DNA of 12,565 bases, taken from the NCBI GenBank assembly GCA_900772715.1, contig CAAGRN010000285.1, positions 1 through 12,565 on the forward strand, read 5' to 3'. Position numbers and translations under genes: made by a program. Source of the stretch: an uncultured Subdoligranulum sp. GTDB lineage: Bacteria > Bacillota_A > Clostridia > Oscillospirales > Ruminococcaceae. A model generated the notes under the pieces. It did not search any database and was not told the origin of the DNA. It saw nothing but the letters and a program-made list of their open reading frames with translations. Below are positions 1 to 6,323 of the stretch, piece by piece (position 1 is the stretch's first letter; each line of letters opens with the position of its first letter).

Positions 1-15
1 AAAATGGAAGCGCCG

Positions 16-44
16 TTGGCAAGCCGCTTTTCCCTTTGTATAAT
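16..44 (+). promoter_or_regulatory. Upstream promoter of the capsule kinase operon (candidate)
   Basis: TTGGCA at 16-21 (5 of 6 to the sigma-A -35) is followed after exactly 17 bases by a perfect TATAAT at 39-44. Transcription would start near 51 and give a leader of about 150 bases before the Wzz-type gene. It may act in tandem with the promoter at 105-133. Its -35 overlaps a weak hairpin (AAGCG at 8-12 with CGCTT at 25-29) that may be the end of an upstream unit. Inferred from consensus and spacing only. Confidence 0.5.
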
Positions 45-104
45 CGCACAAAAAGCAGTCTTATTTTTTATGCTTTTTAGGAGTTGCTTTCTTTCGCTCT
101 GTTA

Positions 105-133
105 TTGAATCCTTCTCTTTTTTATGCTATAAT
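105..133 (+). promoter_or_regulatory. Extended -10 promoter of the capsule kinase operon
   Basis: TTGAAT at 105-110, a 17-base spacer, and a perfect extended -10 (TG at 125-126, TATAAT at 128-133). Transcription would begin near 140, so an ATG at 139 cannot be the translation start and the one at 205 is favoured. The same TGCTATAAT string occurs in the promoters at 2516-2544 and 10133-10160. Confidence 0.65.
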
Positions 134-204
134 GCAATATGCAATGTCTATATGTGCCGATTTTTATGGCTCAGGGGCGAAACCGCTTGAAGGGATGTAA
201 CGTA

Positions 205-924
205 ATGCCTAACCAAAACAATCCGAACAATCCGAATCTGAACAATGTGGAAACCATTGATTTGCTGGAGTTGTTCTACGAAATTCTGCGCCACATCTGG
301 GTCATATTGGCTGTGACCCTCGTCACCGGTGTTGCAACGTTTTTCGGTGTAAAAACCTTTGTGACCCCCCAGTATGAATCCAGCGCCCTGATGATCGTCA
401 ATACCCGTCAGGATTCCTCCGTCAACGTCACCAGCGACCAGATTAACTCCGCTGTCAAGCTGGTGGACACCTACAGCATTATCATCAAAAGCCGCACGGT
501 GCTGCAGCAGGTCATTGATGATTTGAACCTTGTCATCGACTACGATTCGCTGTATAAGCGCGTAACCGTTTCCGATGTGGACACCACACAGGTCATTAAA
601 ATTGCCGTGCAGGATCCGAATCCGCAGGCAGCGCAGATCATCTGCAACCAGATCACTGCCGTTGCGCCCGGCATCATTATGGATAAGGTTGAGGCCGGCT
701 CCGTCAAGGTGATCGAGTCCGCTTCCCTGCCCGGCAAGCCGGTTTCGCCGCGCACACTGCGCACCACGGCGATGGGTATGATGCTTGCCATGGTGGTTTG
801 CGTGGGCATCGTTGTGCTGCGTATGCTGCTGAACAACAAGATCAACACCGAGGAAGATGTCGAAAAATATCTGGGTCTGCCGGTACTCGGCGTTATCCCC
901 AAGACGACGGGAGGGAAAAATTAA
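205..924 (+). CDS. cpsC: Wzz/CpsC-type polysaccharide chain-length regulator and kinase modulator
   Basis: This 239-residue membrane protein belongs to the Wzz family that sets exopolysaccharide chain length; in Gram-positives it also activates the partner tyrosine kinase. It has a short Asn/Pro-rich cytoplasmic start (1-14), membrane helix 1 at about 31-50, an extracellular domain, and the family's proline motif LPGKPVSP at 175-182 just before helix 2 (about 188-206). A cytoplasmic tail containing EEDVEKYLGLPVLGVIP (216-232) is the usual kinase-contacting part. I chose ATG 205 over the in-frame ATG at 139 because it has an AAGGG-like site upstream and 139 falls at the predicted transcription start. 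The stop codon directly abuts the GTG start of the kinase, so the two are translationally coupled. Gene order equals Bacillus ywqC-ywqD-ywqE. Confidence 0.9.
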   Translation: MPNQNNPNNPNLNNVETIDLLELFYEILRHIWVILAVTLVTGVATFFGVKTFVTPQYESSALMIVNTRQDSSVNVTSDQINSAVKLVDTYSIIIKSRTVLQQVIDDLNLVIDYDSLYKRVTVSDVDTTQVIKIAVQDPNPQAAQIICNQITAVAPGIIMDKVEAGSVKVIESASLPGKPVSPRTLRTTAMGMMLAMVVCVGIVVLRMLLNNKINTEEDVEKYLGLPVLGVIPKTTGGKN

Positions 925-1686
925 GTGGCTAAGAACAAACACCCGAAACGCGAACTGCTTATGGTCGGCGACAGTGCCTCCTTCCAGTTCAATGAAGCGT
1001 ACAAGTCTTTGCGCACCAATCTGGAGTTTCTGGCTGCCACCTCCGACTGCAAGAGCATTCTGGTAACCTCCTCGGTTCCCACCGAGGGCAAAAGCAACGT
1101 TGCCGTGAACCTGGCGTGTACTATGGCAGCCGCCGGCAAAAAGGTCATTCTGATGGACTGCGACCTGCGAAAAGGCACGCTGGGGCATTATCTGCATCTG
1201 CGCCGCGGCGCTCCGGGTCTTACGGGTAAGGTTTCCGGCGCAGCCGATTGGAACGACATCTGCTATTCCATTCCTCACGTTGACAATCTGACCGTTATTC
1301 CCACCGGTCCGCTGCCGCCGAACCCCTCGGAGCTGCTGGCAAGCCGTCAGATGGGTGCGCTTTTTGAGGAACTGAAGGCGCACTGCGATGCACTGATTAT
1401 CGATACACCGCCCGTTTCCTTGGTGACTGACGCAGCGGTCCTGAGCCGTTATACCGATGGTGTTATTTTGGTTGTGCGCCCCGAGGTCACCACCATTCAG
1501 GGTGCGCAGCTCTCCAAAAAGAATCTGGAGGCTGTCGATGCCCATATTCTGGGCGTTGTCATCAACGGCTATGACACCAAAAAGAGCGCCAAAAAGGACG
1601 GCTATTATTACTCCTATAACTATTATGGTTATTACGATGATGACGGTTCCTCCGGCAAGAGCAAAAGCAAAGGTAAATCCAAATAA
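925..1686 (+). CDS. cpsD: Bacterial tyrosine kinase (BY-kinase), CpsD/YwqD type
   Basis: This 253-residue cytoplasmic kinase autophosphorylates on a tyrosine cluster and controls polysaccharide assembly together with the preceding Wzz-type activator. Visible are Walker A SSVPTEGKSNVA (49-60), Walker A' VILMDCD (74-80) and Walker B ALIIDTPP (156-163). The C-terminal cluster holds eight tyrosines within residues 227-237, followed by an acidic DDD and a Lys/Ser-rich tail (241-253). The start is GTG, immediately after the upstream stop, with GGGAGGG at 909-915 as ribosome site. Its TAA stop overlaps the next gene's ATG by one base. In two-protein Gram-positive systems the kinase is active only when bound to the Wzz tail; that partner is present here. 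The Lys/Ser tail after the tyrosines is somewhat unusual. Family assignment is secure; the polymer it controls is not in this window. Confidence 0.95.
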   Translation: MAKNKHPKRELLMVGDSASFQFNEAYKSLRTNLEFLAATSDCKSILVTSSVPTEGKSNVAVNLACTMAAAGKKVILMDCDLRKGTLGHYLHLRRGAPGLTGKVSGAADWNDICYSIPHVDNLTVIPTGPLPPNPSELLASRQMGALFEELKAHCDALIIDTPPVSLVTDAAVLSRYTDGVILVVRPEVTTIQGAQLSKKNLEAVDAHILGVVINGYDTKKSAKKDGYYYSYNYYGYYDDDGSSGKSKSKGKSK

Positions 1687-2444
1687 TGTCTGACCCGATT
1701 TTAATTGATCTGCATTGCCATCTGCTTCCCGGCATTGACGACGGTGCCTCCGACGAAAACGCCACCGTTGACCTGATGCGCAAGGAGGAAGCTGACGGTG
1801 TGCGCGCCGTTATGTTCACGCCCCACTTTTACTATGAGCGTATGGGGCTGGACAGCTTTGCGGAAAACCGAAAAGCTGCCTATTCCGTCGCCGTAAAAGC
1901 CTGCCAGCGTGAGGGGATCCGCGTAGCCGCAAAATGCGGTGCCGAGGTGCATTTTACCCCGGCGCTGCCGTTTCTGGATCTGTCCACGCTGTGCTTTGCC
2001 GGCACGCACTATATTCTGGTGGAGCTGCCCACCAACGTCCACCCCGCCGGCATTGAGGAAACGCTGTACAGCATCCTGCAGCGAGGCTATACCCCCATCT
2101 TGGCGCACGTGGAGCGGTTTCCGTATGTTACCGAAAACCCGGCGCTGCTGTACAACTGGGTGTCGATGGGCTGCCTTGCACAGGTCAATGCCAACGCCTT
2201 TCTGCGCGGCGGCGAAACCGCCAAGGCGGTGCATCGGTATGTCAAGTGGAACCTTGTGCATCTGATGGCGTCCGATGCGCACAGCATAAAACGCCGTCCC
2301 CCCAATTTAAAGGATGGTCACGCCGCACTGCCGGCTGACCTGTCTGAATATTTTATGCGCAACGGGGAGGCTGTCTTTTTTGACCGCGAACCTTCCCTTC
2401 CGGAACCAATAGAACCCAAAAAACTCTTCGGTTTGTGGAAATAG
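1686..2444 (+). CDS. cpsB: PHP-family manganese-dependent phosphotyrosine phosphatase, CpsB/YwqE type
   Basis: This 252-residue cytoplasmic enzyme dephosphorylates the tyrosine cluster of the kinase encoded just upstream, so that capsule assembly can cycle. The metal-binding PHP motifs are all visible: DLHCHLLPGIDDG (8-20; His10, His12), TPHFY (45-49; His47), GAEVHF (85-90; Glu87), ILAHVERF (138-145; His141) and SDAHS (196-200; Asp197, His199). Length fits the family. The ATG overlaps the kinase stop by one base (TAATG), a typical re-initiation junction. No GC-rich terminator follows, so some transcripts may continue into the surface-protein gene. Confidence 0.94.
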   Translation: MSDPILIDLHCHLLPGIDDGASDENATVDLMRKEEADGVRAVMFTPHFYYERMGLDSFAENRKAAYSVAVKACQREGIRVAAKCGAEVHFTPALPFLDLSTLCFAGTHYILVELPTNVHPAGIEETLYSILQRGYTPILAHVERFPYVTENPALLYNWVSMGCLAQVNANAFLRGGETAKAVHRYVKWNLVHLMASDAHSIKRRPPNLKDGHAALPADLSEYFMRNGEAVFFDREPSLPEPIEPKKLFGLWK

Positions 2445-2515
2445 TCAGTTTTTCCCCTGTTTCAGCTCAAGATATTTACCATTTACTAATTTTTTGTTTT
2501 TTCAGTCAAAATCTA

Positions 2516-2544
2516 TTGAGTTTCTTTGCCGGTTGTGCTATAAT
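2516..2544 (+). promoter_or_regulatory. Extended -10 promoter of the surface-protein gene
   Basis: TTGAGT at 2516-2521, a 17-base spacer, and a perfect extended -10 (TG at 2536-2537, TATAAT at 2539-2544). The predicted start point is near 2551, exactly where the inverted repeat begins. The stretch 2445-2515 is AT-rich with no clear terminator for the preceding operon. Confidence 0.7.
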
Positions 2545-2550
2545 GTATAT

Positions 2551-2580
2551 CACTTATAAGGCGTATGTTACTTATAAGTG
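2551..2580 (+). repeat. Perfect 10-bp inverted repeat at the predicted transcript start
   Basis: CACTTATAAG (2551-2560) and CTTATAAGTG (2571-2580) are exact inverse complements separated by 10 bases. Each contains the self-palindrome CTTATAAG, so the pair is also a direct repeat with an 18-base period. It begins at about +1 of the promoter at 2516-2544. It could be an operator (two dimer sites) or a 5'-terminal mRNA hairpin that protects the transcript. The sequence does not decide between these. Confidence 0.7.
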
Positions 2581-2623
2581 TGCGGTTTACCCGTACATTC
2601 CTGAAGAAAGGAGGAGAACTATC

Positions 2624-3214
2624 ATGAACAAGATCAAGAAGTTTGTTGCTGTTCTGGTCAGCACTGCTATGGCTGGCGTTTTCGCTACCTGCGCTTTCGC
2701 TGCTCCTGATGCTGAAAGCATCCGTGCCAGCGTCAAGAAGTATCTGGCTGAAAACGGTGTCGCCATGTCTGATGTTGTTGACAGCTTGACCGCTGATCAG
2801 CTCACCGTCCTGTACGACAACGCTGAAACCCTGAAGGGTGTTGCCGCTACTGCCAAGGAGAGTGTTGACAAGAGCGCCAGCAAAGCTGAGGTTACTGCCG
2901 CCATCGACAAGGCTCTGAATGACACTTCCGCCATCATGAGCGAGGCTGGCATCACTGTCGAGGTTCCTACCGTCGAGTTCAAGGGCGACCACGCTTATGT
3001 CGGTGTTTCCGTTAAAGCAAACGGTGTTTCCGGCGAAGTCGCGAAGGACGTTGCAGCTACTGCTAGCACCTCCACCACTACGGCTAACCCCATCGCTTCT
3101 TCTTCCGCGTCTGTCATCAAGGCCACCGGCGACAACGGTGTAGTAGCTCTGGTTGCTGCTGCTCTGGGTGTTTCCGCTGTGCTGGGCATGGCTGTCCGTA
3201 AGGAGCACAACTAA
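2624..3214 (+). CDS. Small secreted, C-terminally anchored surface protein of unknown function
   Basis: I do not recognise a named family. The 196-residue product has a classical Sec signal peptide (KIKK, then a hydrophobic core, cleavage likely after AFA at residue 26) and a mostly helical, charged middle (27-140). A Ser/Thr-rich linker (about 145-163) leads to a tail resembling a cell-wall sorting signal: IKATGD (165-170), hydrophobic 173-191, RKEHN. There is no canonical LPxTG, so this is either a degenerate sorting motif or a plain C-terminal membrane anchor. Start ATG 2624 is set by AAAGGAGG at 2607-2614 and the signal peptide. By hand count GCT supplies 26 of 39 alanines, unlike the GCC/GCG/GCA-rich neighbours. 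This fits very high expression, as do its own extended -10 promoter and strong terminator. The sortase gene directly downstream is the obvious candidate partner. Confidence 0.75.
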   Translation: MNKIKKFVAVLVSTAMAGVFATCAFAAPDAESIRASVKKYLAENGVAMSDVVDSLTADQLTVLYDNAETLKGVAATAKESVDKSASKAEVTAAIDKALNDTSAIMSEAGITVEVPTVEFKGDHAYVGVSVKANGVSGEVAKDVAATASTSTTTANPIASSSASVIKATGDNGVVALVAAALGVSAVLGMAVRKEHN

Positions 3215-3263
3215 GCTTTTTCGCTTTGTTGCTTTTCGATGAGATTATGATTTCACCGAATCT

Positions 3264-3300
3264 GATGGGCAGAGCTTAGGCTCTGCCCATCTTTTGTGTT
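3264..3300 (+). terminator. Rho-independent terminator after the surface-protein gene
   Basis: A perfect 12-bp stem, GATGGGCAGAGC (3264-3275) with GCTCTGCCCATC (3280-3291), a TTAG loop, then TTTTGTGTTT. It ends the surface-protein transcript about 50 bases after its stop. Leaky read-through would supply the sortase, for which I see only a weak promoter. Confidence 0.92.
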
Positions 3301-3350
3301 TAACCACAGTTTCTACTGTCTTTATATAGATTCTAAGGGAGGTTTGCACC

Positions 3351-4052
3351 TTGTCCCATCCCAAAAAATCCTTCGTCAGCGACAGCCCCCTTGCCTTCGT
3401 CGTTGTACCCCTGACCATCACGGTCGTAACCGCCGCGGTGCTGTTCACCTTCGGCTATGCGATGGTTTTCCCCTATCTTTCCATGCTGCGCTGGTTCAGT
3501 GACCGCACCGAGGAGTACCAGTCGCAGGATCTGCTCTCACAGGCAAGCAGTGTGCTGGACGGCTCTGCCGATGCAGAAAACGCGCAGGGAACTCTGCCGT
3601 TAAGCTCCATTACCTACCCGAATGTCGGCGACCGCTATGCCGACATCACGATTTCGGGTACCACCGTGGACGCTCCCGTCTACTATGGCGACAACAACAA
3701 AATCCTGAACAAAGGTGTCGGCACCTATGTGGACAGCGATGGTGTCGGCATTCCGGGCGAAGGGGTCACCATCTTGATGGCGGCGCACAACAACACCTTT
3801 TTCAACGATTTGCAGCACGCCGAGGTCGGCGCAACCGTAACCGTGACCACCCACTACGGTGTCTACACCTATGAGATCACCGACACCAAAATTCTGGATT
3901 ATCAGGACACCTCCGCCTATGACTTTTCGCGGCAGGATGAAAATCTGATTCTGTACACCTGCTACCCCTTTGACGCGCTGGGTTTCACCCCCAACCGTTT
4001 CTTCGTGTACGCCAAGTATATTTCCGGTCCGGTCATCGACCGCACCTGCTAA
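3351..4052 (+). CDS. Sortase, class D-like
   Basis: Sortases are membrane-anchored cysteine transpeptidases that cleave a C-terminal sorting motif and attach the protein to the cell wall. This 233-residue protein has one N-terminal membrane segment (about 14-40), a linker, and a sortase fold from about 90. Catalytic His146 lies in LMAAHNN, Cys204 in LYTCYPFD and Arg216 in PNRFFVYA. The TxTCYPFDALGF-type active-site segment and the single N-terminal anchor resemble class D more than A or B; the class is my judgement. Start is TTG at 3351 with AAGGGAGG at 3335-3342. Its stop overlaps the ribosome site of the next gene (AAGGAGG at 4051-4057), so the two form an operon. The gene lies just after a surface protein with a degenerate sorting-like tail, suggesting enzyme and substrate. 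Confidence 0.92.
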   Translation: MSHPKKSFVSDSPLAFVVVPLTITVVTAAVLFTFGYAMVFPYLSMLRWFSDRTEEYQSQDLLSQASSVLDGSADAENAQGTLPLSSITYPNVGDRYADITISGTTVDAPVYYGDNNKILNKGVGTYVDSDGVGIPGEGVTILMAAHNNTFFNDLQHAEVGATVTVTTHYGVYTYEITDTKILDYQDTSAYDFSRQDENLILYTCYPFDALGFTPNRFFVYAKYISGPVIDRTC

Positions 4053-4066
4053 GGAGGTTTTCTGCC

Positions 4067-4921
4067 TTGACAGCTACTACCCATAAAAACTGCCGCAGCA
4101 GCGTTGTTTGGGCGTTGGTTCTTACATGGCTGACCACCATTTTGCTGGTTGTTGTGACCTGCCTTCTGACCCTGATGACCACCGTCGCTCACCCCGGGTA
4201 TATGAAATCCCAAATTCGGCGCAGCGGCTATGCGGATCTTGTCTACGAATATCTGTACGAGGATTTTTGCAGCTACGGCGCTTCCACCGGCTTTGACTCC
4301 GACGTTATCTGCTCGGTTCTGTCAACGGATCAAATCAACACCGATATGGATAAGACCGTGGATAAGCTCTACGCCGGGAACACGCAGATGAGCGCCCGAA
4401 ACGATTTTCAGAGTCAGGTCAATCAGGTTTTGCTTGACAATCTGGCACAGCGCGGCGTGGACGTGACCGAAGATATCCAAAGCGCCGTGTCCATCGTGGC
4501 CGATGCCTGCCGTTTGGATTATGCTGCCTACGTATCCATTCCCCTTGCCGGTCAGCTGTCCGCCGTCATCTCCAAAATCAACAAGCTGTTGATCCCCTCC
4601 ATTGCGATCAGCTCCATTTTCTGCGCGGTTTCCCTGATTTTGATGCTGCGGCTGGCGGGCAAGCCCCGGCTGGGTGTGCGATGCCTGACCTATGCCTTTA
4701 CCTCTGCCGCACTGCTGTGCCTGCTGGGTTCCACCTCTGTCTATCCCCTGCTGGGTCTGGACAGAATTCCTTTGAGTCCCGAGTCCCTGCGGCTGCTGGT
4801 GTTAAACTACATTCGCGGGATTTTTACGCAGCTCAGCATCTTTGCCGCTGTTCTGGCGCTTGTGGCAGGACTTCTTCTGGCTTTGCAGTGTATGGGCAGC
4901 AAGCCTAAAAAAACAGCATAA
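4067..4921 (+). CDS. Four-helix membrane protein of unknown function, co-operonic with the sortase
   Basis: I do not recognise this 284-residue protein. Predicted by eye are a membrane helix at 13-40, an extracytoplasmic region of about 130 residues (42-170), three further helices (about 174-196, 203-230, 250-275), and a short basic tail ending GSKPKKTA. The outer region contains a few Cys and Tyr but no catalytic motif I can name. Start is TTG at 4067 with AAGGAGG at 4051-4057, and only 14 bases separate it from the sortase stop. Operon position suggests a role with the sortase or the surface protein, for instance as scaffold or membrane chaperone, but this is context only. Confidence 0.85.
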   Translation: MTATTHKNCRSSVVWALVLTWLTTILLVVVTCLLTLMTTVAHPGYMKSQIRRSGYADLVYEYLYEDFCSYGASTGFDSDVICSVLSTDQINTDMDKTVDKLYAGNTQMSARNDFQSQVNQVLLDNLAQRGVDVTEDIQSAVSIVADACRLDYAAYVSIPLAGQLSAVISKINKLLIPSIAISSIFCAVSLILMLRLAGKPRLGVRCLTYAFTSAALLCLLGSTSVYPLLGLDRIPLSPESLRLLVLNYIRGIFTQLSIFAAVLALVAGLLLALQCMGSKPKKTA

Positions 4922-4930
4922 CTGCATAAC

Positions 4931-4972
4931 AAGACCCCGGCGCACGGCAACCGATGCACCGAGGTCTTTTTT
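4931..4972 (+). terminator. Rho-independent terminator after the sortase operon
   Basis: AAGACCCCGG (4931-4940) pairs with CCGAGGTCTT (4959-4968) with one mismatch, followed by a run of six T. An inner CGG/CCG hairpin (4945-4953) is possible in the loop. It lies between convergent genes and may also work for the - strand unit, though the T tract there is poor. Confidence 0.85.
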
Positions 4973-4977
4973 GCCGT

Positions 4978-5226
4978 TTAATGCCCGGCGCGGCTTTCGA
5001 TTTGCTGCAATTCAAAGCGGTAAATCTGGTCGGCATCGGGATATTTCTCGGTATCCACTTTTTCCAAGAACATCGCCAGCGGTCGCACCCAAAGCCCGCC
5101 ATCGCCGTACAGCTTGCGGTAAATGACCACCGTTTCCCCGGTTTCTGAATCGTGGGCAAGATTTTCCACCAGATAGTAATCGCCCTTAAAATGCCGGTAC
5201 ACCCGACCGATTTCTGCGTTTCTCAT
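4978..5226 (-). CDS. DUF1653-family small protein
   Basis: This 82-residue soluble protein carries the family signature: GRVYRHFKGDYYLVENLAHD near the start, ETVVIYRKLYGDGGLWVRP in the middle and an FLEKVD-type end. DUF1653 proteins are common in Firmicutes and proteobacteria and have no established function. The ATG at 5224-5226 has AAAGGAG at 5232-5238; longer in-frame versions would run into the AraC-type gene and are rejected. It starts 13 bases after the regulator's stop, so the two are co-transcribed. Confidence 0.85.
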   Translation of the reverse strand: MRNAEIGRVYRHFKGDYYLVENLAHDSETGETVVIYRKLYGDGGLWVRPLAMFLEKVDTEKYPDADQIYRFELQQIESRAGH

Positions 5227-5239
5227 ACAAGCTCCTTTC

Positions 5240-6187
5240 TTACAGGCTGCGGAATTTTGTGGGGGAGATGCCGTATTCCTGCTTGAACGCGCGGTAAAAG
5301 CCGGAATAATCGGTAAAACCAACTGCCTCGGCAACTCGTTCAAGGTTACTCCCCTCCGATATCATGGTTTTGGCGGCAATCAATCGGCGCTGGGTCACAT
5401 AGCGGTAGTAGCTGACCCCCATCCGCTTGCGGAACAACTGGCTGATGGTGCTTTCGCTTACATGGAAGTGCCGCGCTGTATCCTCCAGATTGATATGCTC
5501 TGCCAGGCGATCCTCCACGTAGGACATCAGTTCATCCAGCAGCTCGCGTTTTTCCTCCACGGGCTCGGGGACTTCCCCGCTGCAAAAGGTGCGGTACATT
5601 CTGGTGATAAGCTCCAGCGTGTTGGCGAATACAACCGCCTGCCATCCGGGAGCTGCTTTTTCGGACTCCTTGACCCCGCGGCGAAATTCCTTTTCAAACC
5701 ACGCCAGACTTTCTGCGGAAATATCCGAGGTGCGCAAAACACAGGGCAAGCGATCCAGCGCTGCCAGAAACGACCAGTTCTGCTGCATCATCTCCATGCC
5801 CTCGGCGCTGACCCAGACCACCACACGGTCGTACTTTTCGGTGAATTTTTCGGGAAACAGCGGGCGGTGGCTGACCCCCGGGCGCAGCAGCAAAATATCT
5901 CCCCGCTGTACGCGGTAGCGCCGGGTACCGATCAGATACTGCAGGTTGCCGCTGCGGATAAAAAGAATCTCATAGTAGGCGTGGCTGTGCAGCGCCACCA
6001 CATCGCCCGTTTCGCTGACATCCTGCTGGGTCTGTACCAGCGGATAATCCATCTCGATTTCCTGATAAAAACTGTCCCAAGCAATGTTCAGGCGTCCCAG
6101 TACAGCGCGCTGCTGCTCCTTGGTGGCGTTTGAGCCTGTACCCAGCCCCAGCGCCTGCGCCTGCCGAGCCAATTCGTGTAGTTTCAC
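5240..6187 (-). CDS. AraC-family transcriptional regulator with N-terminal cupin sensor
   Basis: This 315-residue regulator has a cupin-like ligand domain (about 60-112; HSHAYYEILFIRSG and GDILLLRPGVSH) and a C-terminal double helix-turn-helix (about 217-315). The DNA-binding part shows LEDTARHFHVSESTISQLFRK and the second-motif signature VAEAVGFTDYSGFYRAFKQEYGISPTKFR. The cupin class usually senses a sugar or related small molecule. The start is GTG (6185-6187) with AGGAG at 6196-6200 eight bases away. It is transcribed divergently from the sugar symporter gene. Two direct repeats in the shared intergenic region are its likely operators, so it probably controls the transporter, creatininase-like and esterase genes. 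Confidence 0.94.
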   Translation of the reverse strand: MKLHELARQAQALGLGTGSNATKEQQRAVLGRLNIAWDSFYQEIEMDYPLVQTQQDVSETGDVVALHSHAYYEILFIRSGNLQYLIGTRRYRVQRGDILLLRPGVSHRPLFPEKFTEKYDRVVVWVSAEGMEMMQQNWSFLAALDRLPCVLRTSDISAESLAWFEKEFRRGVKESEKAAPGWQAVVFANTLELITRMYRTFCSGEVPEPVEEKRELLDELMSYVEDRLAEHINLEDTARHFHVSESTISQLFRKRMGVSYYRYVTQRRLIAAKTMISEGSNLERVAEAVGFTDYSGFYRAFKQEYGISPTKFRSL

Positions 6188-6222
6188 AATTTTTTCTCCT
6201 TTTGTTTGTGCATTTTATATAC

Positions 6223-6251
6223 AGTATACCATATTCTTGTCGGATTTGCAA
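6223..6251 (-). promoter_or_regulatory. Promoter of the AraC-family regulator gene
   Basis: Read on the - strand, TTGCAA (6246-6251) is followed by a 17-base spacer and TATACT (6223-6228), with TG one base before it (extended -10). Transcription would start near 6216, leaving about 30 bases of leader before the GTG. The direct repeats begin three bases from the -35 on its upstream side, so the regulator may control its own gene. Confidence 0.6.
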
Positions 6252-6253
6252 TG

Positions 6254-6286
6254 TTATTTCCCATATTAACAATTATTATTTCCTAT
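6254..6286 (+). promoter_or_regulatory. Paired direct repeats, candidate AraC-family operator
   Basis: TTATTTCCCAT (6254-6264) and TTATTTCCTAT (6276-6286) match at 10 of 11 bases and start 22 bases apart, so both lie on one face of the helix. Paired direct half-sites about 21 bp apart, with the proximal one overlapping the -35, are characteristic of AraC-family activators. Here the proximal site covers the transporter's weak -35 (6273-6278). Confidence 0.6.
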
Positions 6287-6301
6287 GCAGCATTGTATAA
6301 T
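6273..6301 (+). promoter_or_regulatory. Activator-dependent promoter of the transporter unit
   Basis: A perfect TATAAT at 6296-6301 lies 17 bases after a poor -35, TTATTA (6273-6278). A good -10 with a poor -35 overlapped by an operator repeat is what an activator-dependent promoter looks like. The predicted start is near 6308. Confidence 0.6.
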
Positions 6302-6308
6302 AAAGGCA

Positions 6309-6323
6309 ATGAAAGCGGATACC
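6309..6323 (+). promoter_or_regulatory. cre-like catabolite-repression site
   Basis: ATGAAAGCGGATACC fits the CcpA-binding consensus WTGNAANCGNWNNCW at 9 of 10 defined positions; only the last base deviates. It lies at about +1 to +15 of the transporter promoter, a usual place for CcpA repression. It overlaps an inverted repeat, GGATACC (6317-6323) and GGTATCC (6331-6337), which could be an additional operator or a leader hairpin. A functional CcpA in the host is assumed. Confidence 0.45.

Noticed and set aside
1..31. Possible terminator of an upstream gene
   Set aside because: Only a 5-bp stem (AAGCG/CGCTT) with a broken T tract; too weak to list.
139..204. Upstream in-frame ATG extending the first Wzz protein by 22 residues
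   Set aside because: It sits at the predicted transcription start and has no ribosome site; the extension does not look like a Wzz N-terminus.
148..1545. Long open frame on the - strand opposite the Wzz and kinase genes
   Set aside because: It lies antisense to two genes with clear family motifs and shows low-complexity His/Gly/Gln-rich composition typical of a shadow frame in GC-rich codons.
2435..2623. In-frame extension of the surface protein
   Set aside because: It would precede the signal peptide and run through the promoter and inverted repeat; AAAGGAGG fixes the start at 2624.
2690..2704. Cys23 of the surface protein as a lipobox cysteine
   Set aside because: The preceding residues FAT do not fit the lipobox rule; a plain AFA signal-peptidase I site is better.
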